Program-made: the position numbers and the translations under genes
From: Dicyema japonicum
Taxonomy: Eukaryota > Dicyemida > Rhombozoa > Dicyemidae
Assembly: GCA_011109175.1 (NCBI GenBank)
Contig: RDEW01000015.1
Location: 770,868-834,867, forward strand
Direction: 5' to 3'
DNA length: 64,000 bases
Notes under the pieces: model-generated
Databases searched by the model: none
Told to the model about the DNA's origin: nothing
The model's input: only the letters and a program-made list of their open reading frames with translations
Shown here: in pieces, positions 44,975 through 55,854 of the stretch
How positions within the stretch are numbered: position 1 is the first letter of the stretch
Layout: each line of letters begins with the position of its first letter

Positions 44975-45285
44975 TTTTTTAAAGCCTTTTCACGAGTGCC
45001 ATAGTATTTATAGCTCCGCATAGGCAGGACACACACTTTATTTAAGTAAAGAACAGTTAATTTTAACTAATCGTGATCTTCACTTCTTTTTTTCTTTTCT
45101 TGTGTGTGGGTCCTTTCTAGACAATCCAGTTCCGCAGTGAGTATCAACTGATGACGGCTTCACTCGTCAAACCTTTTGGCATCGTAGATGCGTGGAACCT
45201 TCCACCAAATGAACAGAAGCGAGATTCGAACCCGTAGCCTAAGCCACTTAAGCCCGACACCTAACCACTATGCCACCCGACTTAA
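44975..45285 (-). repeat. tRNA-derived SINE (S1), best copy
   Basis: Read on the minus strand from 45285: GGGTGGCATAGTGGTTAGG (A-box-like), then about 25 nt later 'gggttcgaatctcgc' (B box), a unique body with 'ggaaggttccacgcatctac', and a tail with 'ttaaataaagtgtgtgtcc'. The head would act as an RNA polymerase III promoter. It does not fold into a complete tRNA by inspection. Other copies: 31940-32335, 38895-39170, and parts at 50265-50405, 52540-52660 and 60650-60735. Confidence 0.75.
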
Positions 45286-45565
45286 ACGTAATAGAATATA
45301 TATCCACCTCATCGTTGAGGAATACACTTAATGTCATAAAAGTGATGGATCATCTCTCGGACAGATACCACTTCCTAAAAATGTCGAGGTCTTCTGGAAG
45401 CCCCCTTGACGATGAGATTCTTGCCTACCAGAAGTATGACGCAAATTTGAATGCTAACCTTCTCCCTTTCGATTCCAGACAAAGCCGGAAAAGAAAGAGA
45501 TGCAGTGACACCGGTAGACGATAACTTTTTCCTTTTTTCCCTGGGTAATAATAATAATGAAATTC
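45286..45565 (+). mobile_element. LINE 3' coding end with TAA tail
   Basis: A plus frame ends DRYHFLKMSRSSGSPLDDEIL ... DANLNANLLPFDSRQSRKRKR and stops at 45524, followed 30 bp later by TAATAATAATAATG. The protein end plus simple-repeat tail is LINE-like, but the family cannot be fixed because the RT is missing. A diverged copy lies at 48040-48330. Confidence 0.5.
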
Positions 45566-45569
45566 CGAA

Positions 45570-45965
45570 GAGTGTATAGTCGACTTCTCTGATCTACAAA
45601 AGAAAGGTTAATAATCAAATTCAAATGAGGAGCCTGCAGTCTAGCATGTACAAAAATCTGTTGGAAGATTAAATGAGTTTACAACATTCCTCTCATTGTT
45701 TCCTTGTAGATTCTGAGGATATAATCTCCACTTAAACCAAGAGGATCCGGTTTTCCTTTTATTCAAGACGAACAAATCTGGCTTATGCTCAATGATTATG
45801 TCTGTCTTGATAAAGGTCTCAACCCTTATTTCCACTAATTCATTCATAGCAATTGATTAAATAGTCTTCGATTTCCTTTCGTTCTTCAAATCAAATTCCT
45901 TACAAATATGGAAATGGAGGCACAGCTCTACTTCCTTATGCTTTCTCTTATTTCTAGTCATTAAA
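45570..45965 (-). mobile_element. LINE-C nuclease fragment
   Basis: Minus strand includes NELVEIRVETFIKTDIIIEHKPDLFVLNK and, upstream, HLHICKEFDLKNERKSKT-like sequence. This corresponds to the region around the restriction-like endonuclease of LINE-C. The same fragment with the same left neighbour recurs at 48390-48725. Confidence 0.6.
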
Positions 45966-45989
45966 AAATTAATTATTTTTAAATATAAA

Positions 45990-46460
45990 AAACTACACAC
46001 TAAATCATTATGAGTTTTAGTTACGAGAAAAAAGTTTAAATTGCTCGACTACTGAAATATCATTCATACAGAGTACTTGCTCGGAAATATGAAGCGAGCA
46101 TTGACACAATAGCCAGAATAAAAAAACGATTATGCCGTACATAACATGTGGGAACATTATTTCAAATTTTCGAACTCAAACAAAAAACTGACGATATTGT
46201 CGTCTGATAATCTGACGGATGATGTTATAGAACAAATTGTAGACGATGTTTTGGAAAGTCCGGAAAACAGCGATTATAAAGAAATTTTGTATAATGGAAT
46301 GCAAAATAAAAAGACGACGATCATGAGATAGTAAAAAAATTAATGAATTGGAATTGCTCCAAGTTCGTAAAGGATTTTTACTGCTTCAGACAAAATTTAT
46401 TCAGTAGTTTGAACAAAAACTATGGATGTTAAAATAGAATTGATGATTTTTTAATAAATA
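45990..46460 (+). mobile_element. Possible DNA-transposon remnant
   Basis: Frames show LLKYHSYRVLARKYEASIDTI (helix-turn-helix-like) near 46045, then an acidic frame MWEHYFKFSNSNKK...DDVLESPENSDYKEI, then NELELLQVRKGFLLLQTKFIQ. The order HTH - acidic linker - LxxVRxFLL resembles an internally deleted Tigger-type transposase. No terminal repeats were found. Confidence 0.35.
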
Positions 46461-46530
46461 ATGATTTTTATGACTTTCTTGCATTAATTAAATTACTAAA
46501 TTTATATTGGTGTTAATTTTTTTTGACAGA

Positions 46531-48013
46531 ACCACGGTTTTATATAATATACCATCTGAATTGCTAAAATTTGGCCCTCCAGAACTTGCAGATAAACTCT
46601 CAAAATTGCTGAATGACATGATAGAAAACAAGGACTTTTCAGAAATTGGAAAGGGGATACTAGTACCAGTTCAAAAAGGTAATAAACCCCCTGGGCCAGT
46701 TGAAAACCTGCGCCCTGTCATCCTTCTAAACACCTTAAGGAAGATCCTTGCCCTAATTACTCTTAATCGGATCCAAGAGCCGGTGGACGGGTACTTGGCC
46801 CAGAGCCAGAGTGGTTTTAGGACAGGGAGATCAACGGCTGATGTAGTATGGTGCCATAGATGGCAATGTGCTATTCAACAAAGATTCCGGAGCTCAAAGA
46901 CTATCCTTGGAATTGATCTGACCAGAGCTTTCGACACTGTCCGTCGGGGAAAACTCATTGAAGTGCTTGAAAGTTTCCTGGATAAGGACTCGGTTATTCT
47001 GATACGGATACTCTTATCAAACACGAGGTTACGAGTGCGTATTGGAAAATGTTTGTCACGGGAAATTATTTCAACAGTGGGCACACCCCAAGGAGATTCC
47101 CTTTCCCCAGTATTGTTTGCTATATACCTTGAATCGGCTCTGCAAGACCTCCGGAAGTATTACAACAATGATATTATGGAGATCGTGTATGCCGATGATG
47201 TTGACTTTATCTCGACTGACAAAGAAGCACTCTTACGTCTCTTGGAGGTTGCATCAGGCTGTTTGGCCAAATGGTGTCTATCACTGAATGTTCAGAAAAC
47301 GGATATTGTTGAAATTAAGCGGATGGAACTACGCAATAGTGAATGTTGGAGGAAGACCGTAAAGCTTGGCTCTCTTCTCGGAGACTCCGAAGACATTGCA
47401 AGAAGAAAATTGTTATCTACGGTTACTATGCAAAAACTTATGAAATGTTGGATAAGAAAATGCTCGGTCGGGCCATCACTCCGACTCAGGTTGTATGAGG
47501 CGTTCGTGAGGCCCATACTAACATACAACTCTGGGACGTGGGGAATTTCGAAAACGGACGAACAAAACCTTGACTCCTTTCACAGAAGGCAACTTCGGTC
47601 TCTCTTGGGACTAAAGTGGCCAATGCGTGTAGGGAGTGAAAATTTATATAGAAGATGCGGTTCCGGACCTCTGAGCACCATGATCATGAAGGCTCGCTGG
47701 AGATTGTTTGGCCATATTCTCAGATTGGAACAAGACACGCCAGCAAACGTCGTCATGGAAGAATACTTCGATACGTCAGGAAGAAGTTCAGAGGTCGTCC
47801 AAGAATAACTCTTCCGGAAGTCCTTAATGGTGACCTGAGATCAGTAACCAGACTACTAAAGGACGGTGAAGACCTTGGTAGTCTGCGGCACTTGGCATCG
47901 GACAGAAGGGGATGGGAAAGGCTAATTAAGAGGATTGTTCAGACGCGGCACGAATAGAATTATAGTTTATATGATTCTATGTAGTTGCTTATAATAATAA
48001 TAACCACGGTTTT
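46531..48013 (+). mobile_element. LINE-B, 5'-truncated insertion with target-site duplication
   Basis: The insertion runs from about 46542 to 48002 and ends in ATAATAATAATAA. It is flanked by the 11-bp direct repeat accacggtttt at 46531-46541 and 48003-48013. It contains RT from IPSELLKFGPPELADKL to the C-terminus: LRPVILLNTLRKIL, SQSGFRTGRSTAD, LGIDLTRAFDTVR (A), VGTPQGDSLSPVLF (B), IVYADDVDFIS (C, intact), SRWRLFGH-type WRLFGHILRL, then a shift near 47790 into KFRGRPRITLPEVLNGDL and DLGSLRHLASDRRGWERL, stop at 47957. One frame is open for 430 codons, so the insertion is young. Endonuclease is absent because of 5' truncation. Confidence 0.9.
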
Positions 48014-48039
48014 TGGAACACATATCCTACTTAAACTTA

Positions 48040-48725
48040 ACAGAATGAAATCCACCCAATCGTTGAGGAATACATTAAATGTCACAAAAGCGATGAAGCG
48101 GATAGAAAGCAAAAGTTCCTAAAAATCGTGAGGTCTTCAGGAAGCCCCTTTAAAGAAAGATTCTTGTCTACCAAAAGTAGGACGCAAATTTGAATGCTAA
48201 CCTTCTCCCTTTTGGACACCCTTGAAAGATTCCAGTCAAAGCCGGAAAAAGGGAGATTCAGTGACATTGGTAGATGATAACTTTTTATTCTTTTCTTTGT
48301 TCTCGGGGTTTTTATAATAATAATAATAATGAATCATCGAAGAAGTTGGTATTTCTCTCATCTACATAATGGAATAGTAACCAGGAGGAGATTCTATAAA
48401 AATATAATCTCAACTTAAACCAAGAGGATCAGGTTTTTCCTTTTATCAAAGGCGAACAAGAATGGCTTATGCTCAATGACTATATCTTTTTTGATAAAGG
48501 TGTCACCCTTATCTCCACTAATTCATCCATAGCAACTGATTGAATAGTCTTCAATTTCCTCTCGTTCTTCAGACCAAATTCTTTACAAAAGTGCAAATGG
48601 AGGCACAGTACTTTATTATGCCTTTTCACATAATCTCCATGCAGAATATTTGCGCTGATTTTTGAGCTTTCCGTCAAGTGTTTTAAGATCCATCTTTGAC
48701 GTTCCAGGACCACTATTCGAAGAAA
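48040..48725. repeat. Second copy of the 45286-45965 composite
   Basis: It contains a diverged copy of the LINE 3' end with TAA tail (48040-48330, plus) followed by the LINE-C nuclease fragment (48390-48725, minus: HLHFCKEFGLKNERKLK, MDELVEIRV). Both parts and their order match 45286-45965. The two copies flank the younger LINE-B insertion at 46542-48002. Confidence 0.65.
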
Positions 48726-48956
48726 ATTTTGTCCATATAGCTAGAAACATAGCGGTATGAACAACCATATATATCCTACAGGGTCAATTTTTTCAGGCCG
48801 TAATCTCATTCTCGATTCTATTGACCTTTTTCTCACTCTTCAAACCTTTTTAAAAATTTCGGAAGATTGGAAACATTTCTATTATTGAAAATTGTGGTAT
48901 AAAAATAAATTTCAGTTGGCTTATTAAATTAAACCCAGAAAATATAGTGAATATTA

Positions 48957-49290
48957 TTAATTAAAAAAATTATAGAGACATCTACGTAGATTTCTTAATT
49001 CATCAAGTATTTCAGTAACACATTCATATTCCTACATTTAAAAACAAAAAATACCACTAGTAGATCTTGAATCGCGGGGTTTTGCGACGACCTTTCGGCT
49101 AAAAATTATATTGATAACAACCAAATTCAGTTTGAATGTTTTCAGTGATAGACTCACTCGGCGGCGGATCTTCGACTGAGAGTTGGCGAAGATTATCAAT
49201 TAAATTGTTATCATTTTCTTCTAACTGCGATTCGTAAAATTCGATTTTGTTATTAAGATAATTAAATACTTCAATATCTTGCTCTTCCAT
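48957..49290 (-). CDS. Small acidic coiled-coil-like protein, spliced
   Basis: Start ATG at 49290. Three exons separated by 23-bp introns at 49099-49121 and 49032-49054. The product is 95 residues: MEEQDIEVFNYLNNKIEFYE with heptad-like hydrophobic spacing, an acidic proline patch VEDPPPSESI, then after splicing RSSQNPAIQDLL and EYECVTEILDELRNLRRCLY. Reading frame is kept over both introns, which is good evidence for a real gene. It resembles small subunits of coiled-coil complexes in style, but I cannot name a family. Confidence 0.68.
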
Positions 49291-49439
49291 TTCCTATTTT
49301 TAAATGATTATTTAAAGTATTTGTATTTATAATCAAATTATAAAATTTCATGAATATTAGTCATATTTTTGTGTGAATCTATAAACTTTCCATGAAAAAA
49401 TAGAAATCAACTCATTTTGAATATGTGATATCAAGAATT

Positions 49440-49982
49440 TAAAAGTTTATTTATTATTATTATTCCCTCAGTGAGTCCAGATCGTCACCAGATGCCAATG
49501 TTTTCTTCACGGCTTTCAGATCGTTTTGTAGAACGACCGGGAGGGTAGTTCTCGGTCTTCCACGAAAGCGTTTTACATTGGAGGAGTAGTAATCTTCCAT
49601 TGCGATATTCGGAGGGGATATCGGGTCCAACCTCAGGACGTGTCCAAAAAGTCTCCAACGAGAGCTAATGATCTCGTGGCTTAATGGTATACAGTCACAC
49701 TTATTGTACAGTCCATTCCGCGAGATCTTGGATGGCCAGGACATTCCAGTTATGTTTCTTAGATGATTCCTGTGAAATGAGTCTAGCCTCTCCAATTCCT
49801 CTTTAGAGGTGGCCCAGGTCCCAGAGTTGTATAGTAGAATTGGTTTGATGAAAGTGTCGTATAACATAATCCTTTCCGTTTTAGCCAAAGATTTTTCAGC
49901 CTTTGTAATGCCGCATTTGCCAATGTTTTTCTCCGTATGATGTCTTCGCTATCTCCGAGTAGAGAGCCTAAAAGTTTATTTA
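49440..49982 (-). mobile_element. LINE-B, severely 5'-truncated insertion with 14-bp target duplication
   Basis: The insertion 49454-49968 is flanked by taaaagtttattta at 49440-49453 and 49969-49982. On the minus strand it encodes only the LINE-B end: LLYNSGTWATSKEELERLDSFHR, SRWRLFGHVLRLDPISPPNIAME and FRGRPRTTLPVVLQNDL, then DDLDSLRE and a TAA-repeat tail. An open frame of 142 codons (49460-49888) and a perfect duplication indicate a recent insertion. Confidence 0.88.
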
Positions 49983-50586
49983 AGGCTAATAATTATTATT
50001 AAAAAATGGTATGTGCTAGTATATTCGGTAAAATTTCTCATGTTAGAAAGGTTGCCGACCGTCTATTATACCATCTTAGTTATTTTCTCATTCTGATCAT
50101 AAATTGGCTGCAAGCTTCATCAAGTTGTTGTAGATTAAGAATTATTCTTCAAAAGTTTAAATTACGCTTAGTTTCACATGAGCAATACTTTAGCCCCACG
50201 TGGAGGAAAAACACCTATTTGGAGAGTAAAAACAGCTATGCTAACTAATCGTTGAAATGTGGTCGAGACATGTTCCTAACTTGTTTTGATTTTGCATGAG
50301 ACCCTATAGACAATGTGGTCCCACAGTGAGATATCGCTGAAGATAGTGTCATCGTCAAGTCAAGAAGTATGGTAGATCCGTTAAACCTAAGGCCGGAATG
50401 GACAACAGCGATATTCGAAAAGGTAAGCATCCGAATTTTATCCAGCACTCTTTACACTTGTCAAATAATCCAAGATTTTACTAAAAATACTAAATTCGGT
50501 TCATTCAAACAAAAAATAATATTAAATCATAGAATATTCAGAAAAATTAAAATTATTAGGTGAGCGAACCACAAAAATATAAAACG
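49983..50586. other. Intergenic with partial S1 SINE
   Basis: The stretch 50265-50405 ('agacaatgtggtcccacagtgag', 'gtagatccgttaaacc') is a diverged minus-strand S1 body. I see no gene in the remainder. Confidence 0.45.
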
Positions 50587-51162
50587 TTAATCTATAAATT
50601 TGTCGTCCAATAATTTGAGGAATTTAACTCTGATTTCGTTCGTGTTATCTCCCTTGAAACAATCCTTAACAATAACAGCATCAACTTTCACATTCAGCTA
50701 AAAATAAAAGTAAGACTTACTACTTCGCAGGTACCGCGAATTAAACCACACAATATTTGAAGATAGTTTATATGATTTGGGTTTAGACGTCAAAATGCTG
50801 GAAATGGGATCACTGTCGAACAACACAGAATACTGATCCTTTGTCTCAGACCAGTTAGAAATGTCAGCAGAAATATTAAAATAATATTTTAATAAAATCT
50901 AAAATATCTTTAAAATTTAATACTTTAATAAAACCGTCACCAGTGTCTTTAAAGTCATTACAAACAACGTTTACGTTGTTGGCAACAAAGTCATCGATCA
51001 TCCTCTGTCCCATACTAAATCCCCTAATTTAATGAATAGAAAAAATTACATTTTGTCCAATTGTTTATTCACGTCTTCGTCATTTTTGGAGTCTTTTATC
51101 AATTCAGAGACAAACAATCCATATGTTACGGAAAACAACTCTGAATTCTTACAATTAAACAT
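50587..51162 (-). CDS. TRAPPC3: TRAPP complex subunit 3 (Bet3)
   Basis: Core subunit of the TRAPP tethering complex that activates Rab1/Ypt1 at the ER-Golgi. ATG at 51162 gives MFNCKNSELFSVTYGLFVSE, then NDEDVNKQLDKMGFSMGQRM, CNDFKDTGDGFIKILLKYYF, ISNWSETKDQYSVLFDSDPI, a CGLIRGTCEV block holding the Cys that is the palmitoylation site in Bet3 family members, and NEIRVKFLKLL at the end. Three introns at 51024-51049 (26 bp), 50899-50923 (25 bp) and 50698-50720 (23 bp). Length of about 166 residues is close to the usual 180. Two bases (one TG unit) are missing near 50748-50752, just before CGLIRG, so the deposited sequence is frameshifted there. The short exons hide this gene from simple ORF searches. 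Confidence 0.92.
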
Positions 51163-51339
51163 TTAAAATAATATGTACTGTCTTTGATGTCTTTGCTTTA
51201 TCTTTTGACATGAAGAACCAAAGTAACTGATAATTTAATTAATTTAACGTTTAAATTATTTTATTTATTTAATAAACAAGTATTTAAAATATTTCAATTT
51301 GGAATCATTTAGATATTTTATGTCAGCTGCTTGGCTTAA

Positions 51340-51700
51340 CTGCTTGGTTAGAGGCTGGGATCACCTAATTAGCAAGTTAATTCATTCTTGGTGATCTTGT
51401 GGGTTTAAAAATAGATAAATCGATTGCTGCATTATAGGAGAGTACAGGCTCCATCCCATGTAACACACCAGGGTCTCGATGGAGATTTTTTGGGACATAT
51501 ACTAGAATGGTCCTGGAGGTTTTAGTACATGCTACTGTAGAAGTTTACCCTACGCTCTTCACCATTTGCTTCTGGGGACAATCAGGAATCACTTTTCAAG
51601 AATCAACGTTTGGGAAACGTCTCCAAACAGATGACCTCGATGAACTAGGTGCACGAACATGGAGAAATTGAAGAGACCGACAATGTTGATGATTTTTTAT
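51340..51700 (+). mobile_element. Repeat tail and LINE-B 3' fragment
   Basis: At 51358-51410 there is the common tail (gatcacctaattagcaag ... cttggtgatc). From 51460 the plus strand reads SRWRFFGTYTRM and later DDLDELGARTWRN, the LINE-B C-terminal motifs SRWRLFGHVLRM and DDLDSLRxLxRxR.AW. Much diverged. Confidence 0.5.
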
Positions 51701-53950
51701 TTCGACAAACCTTCACAACCATGGATTCGTGATATGCTTAATGTGAGATCAAAATGCTCTCTAGAATTTGTGATCAGCTCCTTAGGACGGCGTTAATTCC
51801 TTCAGGGTAGGATGGTTTGCATCGCCAGTTTTTGAGACGAAGTTTTCTCTGTTCACTGACCTTAAAGTCAAATACAGTTTTTTCTGACTTTATAGACACA
51901 AAACTGATCAGTTCCATCGGTCAGTAGAAGAAGAAGAGATCCTTCTTTCATAACTGATCCTTGATCGTGGTATAACCGAACTAATAACTACGAAAATCCT
52001 GCTTTTTCGACTCTCATTCACATTTGTCAATACACATTCCCCTTTAAATGCACCTGTCCCTCCTATATCACCAGAATTTATCCCTTATATCACCATGAAC
52101 CTACTTACTTGCTGAGACTCTGATGCAAAACACCCCCTTTGACTGATAGGTCAGGCCGAAAATATGAGGGGGATATAATGATTTAGGATCTGCGTTCTCT
52201 ATGCATTTTGAGCAACCTTAATATCTTCCGAGAACTCTAGCTTAACGAAACGATAAACCTTCACTCCAAACCTATCACTAACATCCATTCTTTTCTCATT
52301 AACTGGTCTGTTAAATGCCATGAGTGAACTCAACCCGATATTTCTGGTAATCAAGACAAGATCACGTTTGAAAAGAAATTTGGTTCGAGGACTAAACTAC
52401 TGATTATAGAAGGAAATGTTCTGAAAGAAAAAATCCGCTATCAAGTGCTGACAAACAAGAATACGAGCTCTTAATAAGGAAATTTACAAACATATCAAAA
52501 ATATGATCAAATGATCTCATGAAACTGTCTTGGGACGAGTAGCGGTGTCATCAGTTAACATCTCACTGCGGAACCAAATTGTCTATAAAAGGACTCACAT
52601 GTAATTAAAAAAGAAGTGAAGAGCATTCCTTAGTTATTATAATTGTTCTTAACTTACTCGGTGTCCCGACGCTCGTTACTCATCTTTGTTATCATAGATC
52701 CATACGATCTTAGATAATAGACCGTCTTGGGCACAAATAATCTAAATTGATTAAACAACAATAATTATCTGTACTTGATTATTGGACAGAAATAATTCTA
52801 CTGTCGCCACAGAGTAATGTGCACTTTCAAATTTTTCCGGTCTTAACACTGGATTGGCGCCGTAGTCTTTTTTAACTTTAATCTTAAGATTTAAGAATAA
52901 AAAAATGATCCTTTTTCGTTAGAGCACGATTGTAATTATAAACGGTTTCGTCGACGACATTCACACATTTTTTAGAATCTTTCCTTAATTCCGCTAAAAC
53001 TATTAAAAATAACAGAATTATGTATTCGTTAAGAGGTTTAGTTGCATACATTCCACTTCTGAAAAAGTCTGTTTAGGTTGACGAAACTTATATTCGTGAA
53101 GAGAAGTATGTTCATACACTTATCGAGAGTATCTATGGCTTTCCTAAAGTATTTTTAATGCTGTGTCATCATTTTATTCCACGTCTAACTCATCTCCACT
53201 CTTGTTGTGACTTTATTGTTAGACGCCAGTTTGCTTCACTTGAAAGGACTGGAAGTAAATAATTATGATATTGGAAAAATTTCAACATTTGGCGAATTAA
53301 TAAAATTCCTTATTCTTATTAACGATTTGGTAATTCCAAGCAAACGTGCTGTACAGCTGACACACCTAGACATCTCTTTCAGTTTTCTCAGCCTAATTCT
53401 TGACACATGCTTAAACGTTTTATATGATCTACCGGGGGCTATAACCAGACCATGATTAACATTAATAACCAATAAAATTGAGAACTCAAAAACAGTTAAT
53501 TATAAATGAAATAATAGGATTCTTGTAAAAACGATACCCAGCGTATATTTCCAAACTTTTCTTCTGATTCTTTCCACTCGTTCACGTTTTTTATTTCTTT
53601 ACGAGCTGGTTCGTTGATTCCAATGAGAAATATATTTTATGTGGATACATGCTAACCGGGGCATTCACTTTCCGGTATCTCTGATGTTCAAAGATGTCTC
53701 AGGATCAATGAGCTTTGGTGATAGTAATTGATTCTCTGTTTGAGATAAACAAATTGTAGATTTCATCTTTGAACACAAGACCAATAAATGGAACGATTTC
53801 ATCACTTCTCTTCAGTACCCGTAATTTTCGGAAACCTTCAAAAATGTTCACTTCAGACAACTAATCTCTCTGATCTCATGCAACCGGTATCATTAAAAAA
53901 TATGTGCTTTCTCTGAGACCACGACAATTTACCGTGTATCATAGCCGTTC
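51700..53950. other. Unassigned region with partial S1 SINE
   Basis: A diverged S1 body (plus) lies at 52540-52660 ('ctcactgcggaacc', 'tctataaaaggactcac'). The minus frame 53263-53472 (GRSYKTFKHVSRIRLRKLKE, SRCVSCTARLLGI) and 53530-53640 (INEPARKEIKNVNEWKESEE) look protein-like but could not be joined by plausible introns or named. The rest shows nothing I can support. Confidence 0.35.
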
Positions 53951-53984
53951 AGCCTGGCATCTGATGAATGGCAGCTAGCCGTTT

Positions 53985-54065
53985 TGAGGCATGTATTCTC
54001 GCATCCCTAGTGCTCTCAAGGTGCTCCCTCTCTTTTCATAGACATGTTATGTTATGTTATCCAAA
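53985..54065. repeat. Dispersed repeat with ATGTT microsatellite
   Basis: The stretch 'tgctctcaaggtgctccctc' recurs at 61043-61065 as 'tgctctcaaggtgttccctc', showing a dispersed repeat. It ends in three ATGTT units. Confidence 0.5.
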
Positions 54066-54069
54066 TTAA

Positions 54070-54530
54070 GTCCTATCCGACCGTTGAGATCTCATGAGCC
54101 AATTTTCTCCACTCTCCCCGATCCGTCGCAATTTGGAGTAGCCTTGATATAGGTCCCGTGATGTTTCTACCGTGGATAGCCACTGAGGTCCTCGACCAGG
54201 TCTTCTCTTTCAGTAATATTGCTCAGCATAATGGTTCTTTCCAGGTAATCAGAGCGGACAACATGCCCAAAGAACGGCAATCTGTGTTTTCAAGATTCTT
54301 CCTTTTAGCGAAATGTCCGTCTCCACCCGTTTGAGTATATCGGTGTTTGTTATTTTGGAAGTCCAAAGGATTCTTAGTAAACTACTCCAGCACCAAAGTT
54401 CAAAAGCATCAATTTTCGCCAATTCGCCTTTTCCAGTATCCATGATTCTGCGCCGTATAGAAAAACCGGGAACATGGTTGCATTAACCAATCTGCATTTG
54501 GTCCTTAAGCAAATATCTTTGCTTTTCCAA
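54070..54530 (-). mobile_element. LINE RT C-terminal fragment
   Basis: Minus strand reads TKCRLVNATMFPVFLYGAES and, after a shift, KIDAFELWCWSSLLRILWTSK and ITNTDILKRVE. This is the common post-RT segment of one branch of LINEs (LYGAESW, IDAFELWCWRRLLRI). It is distinct from families A-D by wording. It is head-to-head with the fragment at 54540-54905. Confidence 0.68.
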
Positions 54531-54539
54531 TTTTATTAT

Positions 54540-54905
54540 TCTCAGGAAGGCGCCCATGGCAACTGTATCAATACTGTGTCAAATAACGGGATGAAAATTG
54601 GAGGCAGAAACATCAATAATTTGCGCTATGCTGGCGATGCAACTTTACTGGCTGAAACAGAGGATGGCCTCAGGGAGTTGATTCTAACATTCAGAGAAGA
54701 GAGCGCCGTCTTTGGTTTATTGCCAAATATCAAGACCAATATTATGACGACTGCTAATAATGAAATAATGGGGCTAAAAATTGGGTATGAGAAAATAGAG
54801 AGTTACGATAATGTTGTCTTTCTGGGATGTCTAATTAATCGGAATGGTGACGAGGCTTGGAAATCAAGAAGGGAATTGCCATGGAACGAGGCGCCTTCCT
54901 GAGAA
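54540..54905 (+). mobile_element. LINE RT palm fragment, motif C mutated
   Basis: Plus frame reads GMKIGGRNINNLRYAGDATLLAE, where the catalytic YADD is YAGD, followed by REESAVFGLLPNIKTNIM and VVFLGCLINRNG. It belongs with the fragment at 54070-54530, but the two are in opposite orientation, so an inversion or two insertions occurred. The metal-binding Asp is lost, so it is inactive. Confidence 0.68.
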
Positions 54906-55039
54906 TGAATAGAATTTCATAGACATACTTGACTGTTATTTTGAAAACACGTCTCAAACGTAATCGAAAAAGCTCAACTTATCCTAACCGTAGCAAGTAG
55001 ACCTGTTGTAAAACGCGTGGAGAACTTTAGGACTATCCA

Positions 55040-55790
55040 CTAACAGTTTATCTGGAAAACATTGAATTAAGTCGTATCTACATGGGGTTCGTACGTATCA
55101 ATGTACAAGCTCTAAACATTACAGAAACCCTGAGATCAATTACAGATATTTAAAAATCATTTCAACCGACAACCTTATTGAGAGTCGAAAATTCTCCAAT
55201 TCAATGGCGGCTGTGAAGCTGGGATCCACGCAGTGAGAGAATTTGCGTCACAATCAGCTGAATTGAATGTTGAGGACAGAGTTTTATTCAAATTGGACCT
55301 CCGGAATGCCTTCAATTCAGTCAGAAGGGACACCGTCCTTGATACCTGTAAGAGGAGGATTCCTCAGATTTATCCCTTTGTATATCTCGCGTATTCGGAT
55401 CCTTCCCCTCTTGTTTTTGGCAGTGGAATTATTTCGTCCGGATCCTGAGTTCAAAAGGGGGACCCACTCGGTCCTCTTCTATTTTCCTTTCTATCGACCA
55501 TATTGCCCAGGACCGTTGCACTCCACTAAACGTCTGGTATCTGGACGATTGTATTCTCGGTGGAAGTCCCGATGATATTCTCACCAAAGTTGCATCGATC
55601 AGACGTTTGTGTGGAAAAATCAGTCTGGAATTTAACAATGGAAAGTGCGAAGCAATTAATCTGAATTTGAGTTCCGATTCATTCTACCTTTTTCATAGAA
55701 AACTCTGCGATATCATCCCAGGGGTTAGGGAGACTCATATTGATTCTCTCGACTTCCTTGGGTGTGGGATTTTGGTAAACCGGGTGTAAG
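55040..55790 (+). mobile_element. LINE-D reverse transcriptase fragment
   Basis: Reading with frame changes: AGIHAVREFASQSAELN, VLFKLDLRNAFNSVRRD (motif A), YPFVYLAYSDPSPLVFGSG, GVQKGDPLGPLLFSLSIDHI (motif B, after a shift), VWYLDDCILGGSPDD (motif C with YLDD intact) and CGKISLEFNNGKCE. Same family as 3090-5200 but better preserved. Both flanks are truncated. Confidence 0.75.
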
Positions 55791-55854
55791 TAAACAAAGA
55801 AATGTAAGTAAACAAAAATAAATCAATTTGTTAAGGAAAAAAGTGAGCAAATGG

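Noticed and set aside
45185-45285. A functional tRNA gene on the minus strand
   Set aside because: A- and B-box motifs are present, but the sequence does not show a full cloverleaf with paired acceptor stem, and it continues into a repeated body, so it is a SINE.
53263-53472. Minus frame with SRCVSCTARLLGI considered as a host gene exon
   Set aside because: No plausible introns join it to a neighbouring frame and no family was recognised. Kept only as a remark.
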